Part shown: positions 62,435-62,495 of the stretch, piece after piece
How positions within the stretch are numbered: the stretch's first letter is position 1
Layout: the number at the start of each line of letters is the position of its first letter
Origin: Mesorhizobium sp. LSJC280B00
GTDB lineage: Bacteria > Pseudomonadota > Alphaproteobacteria > Rhizobiales > Rhizobiaceae
Direction of reading: 5' to 3'
Assembly (NCBI RefSeq): GCF_000502835.1
Contig: NZ_AYVL01000027.1
Location: forward strand, 3,322-65,816
Length of the DNA: 62,495 bases
Notes under the pieces: model-generated
The model's database searches: none
Seen by the model: only the letters and a program-made list of their open reading frames with translations
Told to the model about the DNA's origin: nothing
Translations under genes and position numbers: made by a program

Positions 62435-62495
62435 TTACCGGATCGGCGTCTCGCCGCGAAACAGCGGCTGGTGCGCCCGCCTCAAGGCGGCGATC
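62435..62495 (-). CDS. C-terminal end of an unidentified gene (partial)
   Basis: The minus-strand frame entering from the right edge reads IAALRRAHQPLFRGETPIR and stops at 62435. Only about 20 codons are visible and no family can be named, so its reality depends on sequence beyond the window. Confidence 0.3.
   Translation of the reverse strand, partial: IAALRRAHQPLFRGETPIR

Noticed and set aside
1..62495. CRISPR array, prophage or complete insertion sequence
   Set aside because: No regularly spaced repeats, phage structural genes or transposase with ends was seen.

Overview
The window looks like chromosomal DNA from a Rhizobiales alphaproteobacterium, most likely Mesorhizobium or a close relative. 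This is inferred from the GC-rich sequence, the gene families and the crowding of ABC transporters; no rRNA or tRNA was found to settle it. Gene density is high, and the stretches between modules hold gene fragments and a dispersed repeat.

Layout. 1-4.3 kb: a ketose or polyol module on the minus strand (KbaZ/GatZ-like protein, PfkB kinase, ROK repressor, D-tagatose-3-epimerase-type isomerase), followed by relics of a lost sugar transporter. 4.9-8.7 kb: metH, behind a perfect inverted repeat. 9.4-17.8 kb: a Rieske/FAD reductase, a branched-chain-type (Liv/Urt) ABC transporter ending in a hydantoin/allantoin-type racemase, and a GntR regulator. 19.5-49.7 kb: a large organosulfur cluster with DszC-like and DszA-like monooxygenases, a DszB-like desulfinase, SsuD- and RutA/SfnG-like monooxygenases, flavin reductases, a triple rhodanese, three oligopeptide-type binding proteins and one permease/ATPase set. 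50.5-56.0 kb: a guanidine operon read on the minus strand. 56.4-61.0 kb: an oxidoreductase, aldehyde dehydrogenase, two ABM-like proteins, a DJ-1 protein and an AraC regulator. The window ends with a YdeI-domain protein and a metallo-beta-lactamase-fold protein.

Two systems stand out. First, the leader at 55886-55996 (minus) carries the conserved core of the ykkC guanidine-I riboswitch. It precedes a TauABC-like transporter, a long ureohydrolase with all six metal ligands, a histidine-rich protein and a HupE/UreJ-type (nickel) protein. Together they read as guanidine import and nickel-dependent guanidine hydrolysis, with an unusual set of metal-handling partners. Second, the 30 kb sulfur cluster contains counterparts of every step of the dibenzothiophene 4S pathway (DszA, B, C and a flavin reductase). 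Its DszB-like protein was hidden as a generic binding protein but keeps the catalytic Cys, His and Arg with the correct spacing.

Three copies of one repeat (about 8.8, 18.9 and 49.9 kb, all in the same orientation) separate these modules, and truncated genes lie beside them. This suggests the region was assembled by successive insertion or recombination. Two genes, the second binding protein near 31.6 kb and the aldehyde dehydrogenase near 57 kb, carry single-base frameshifts.
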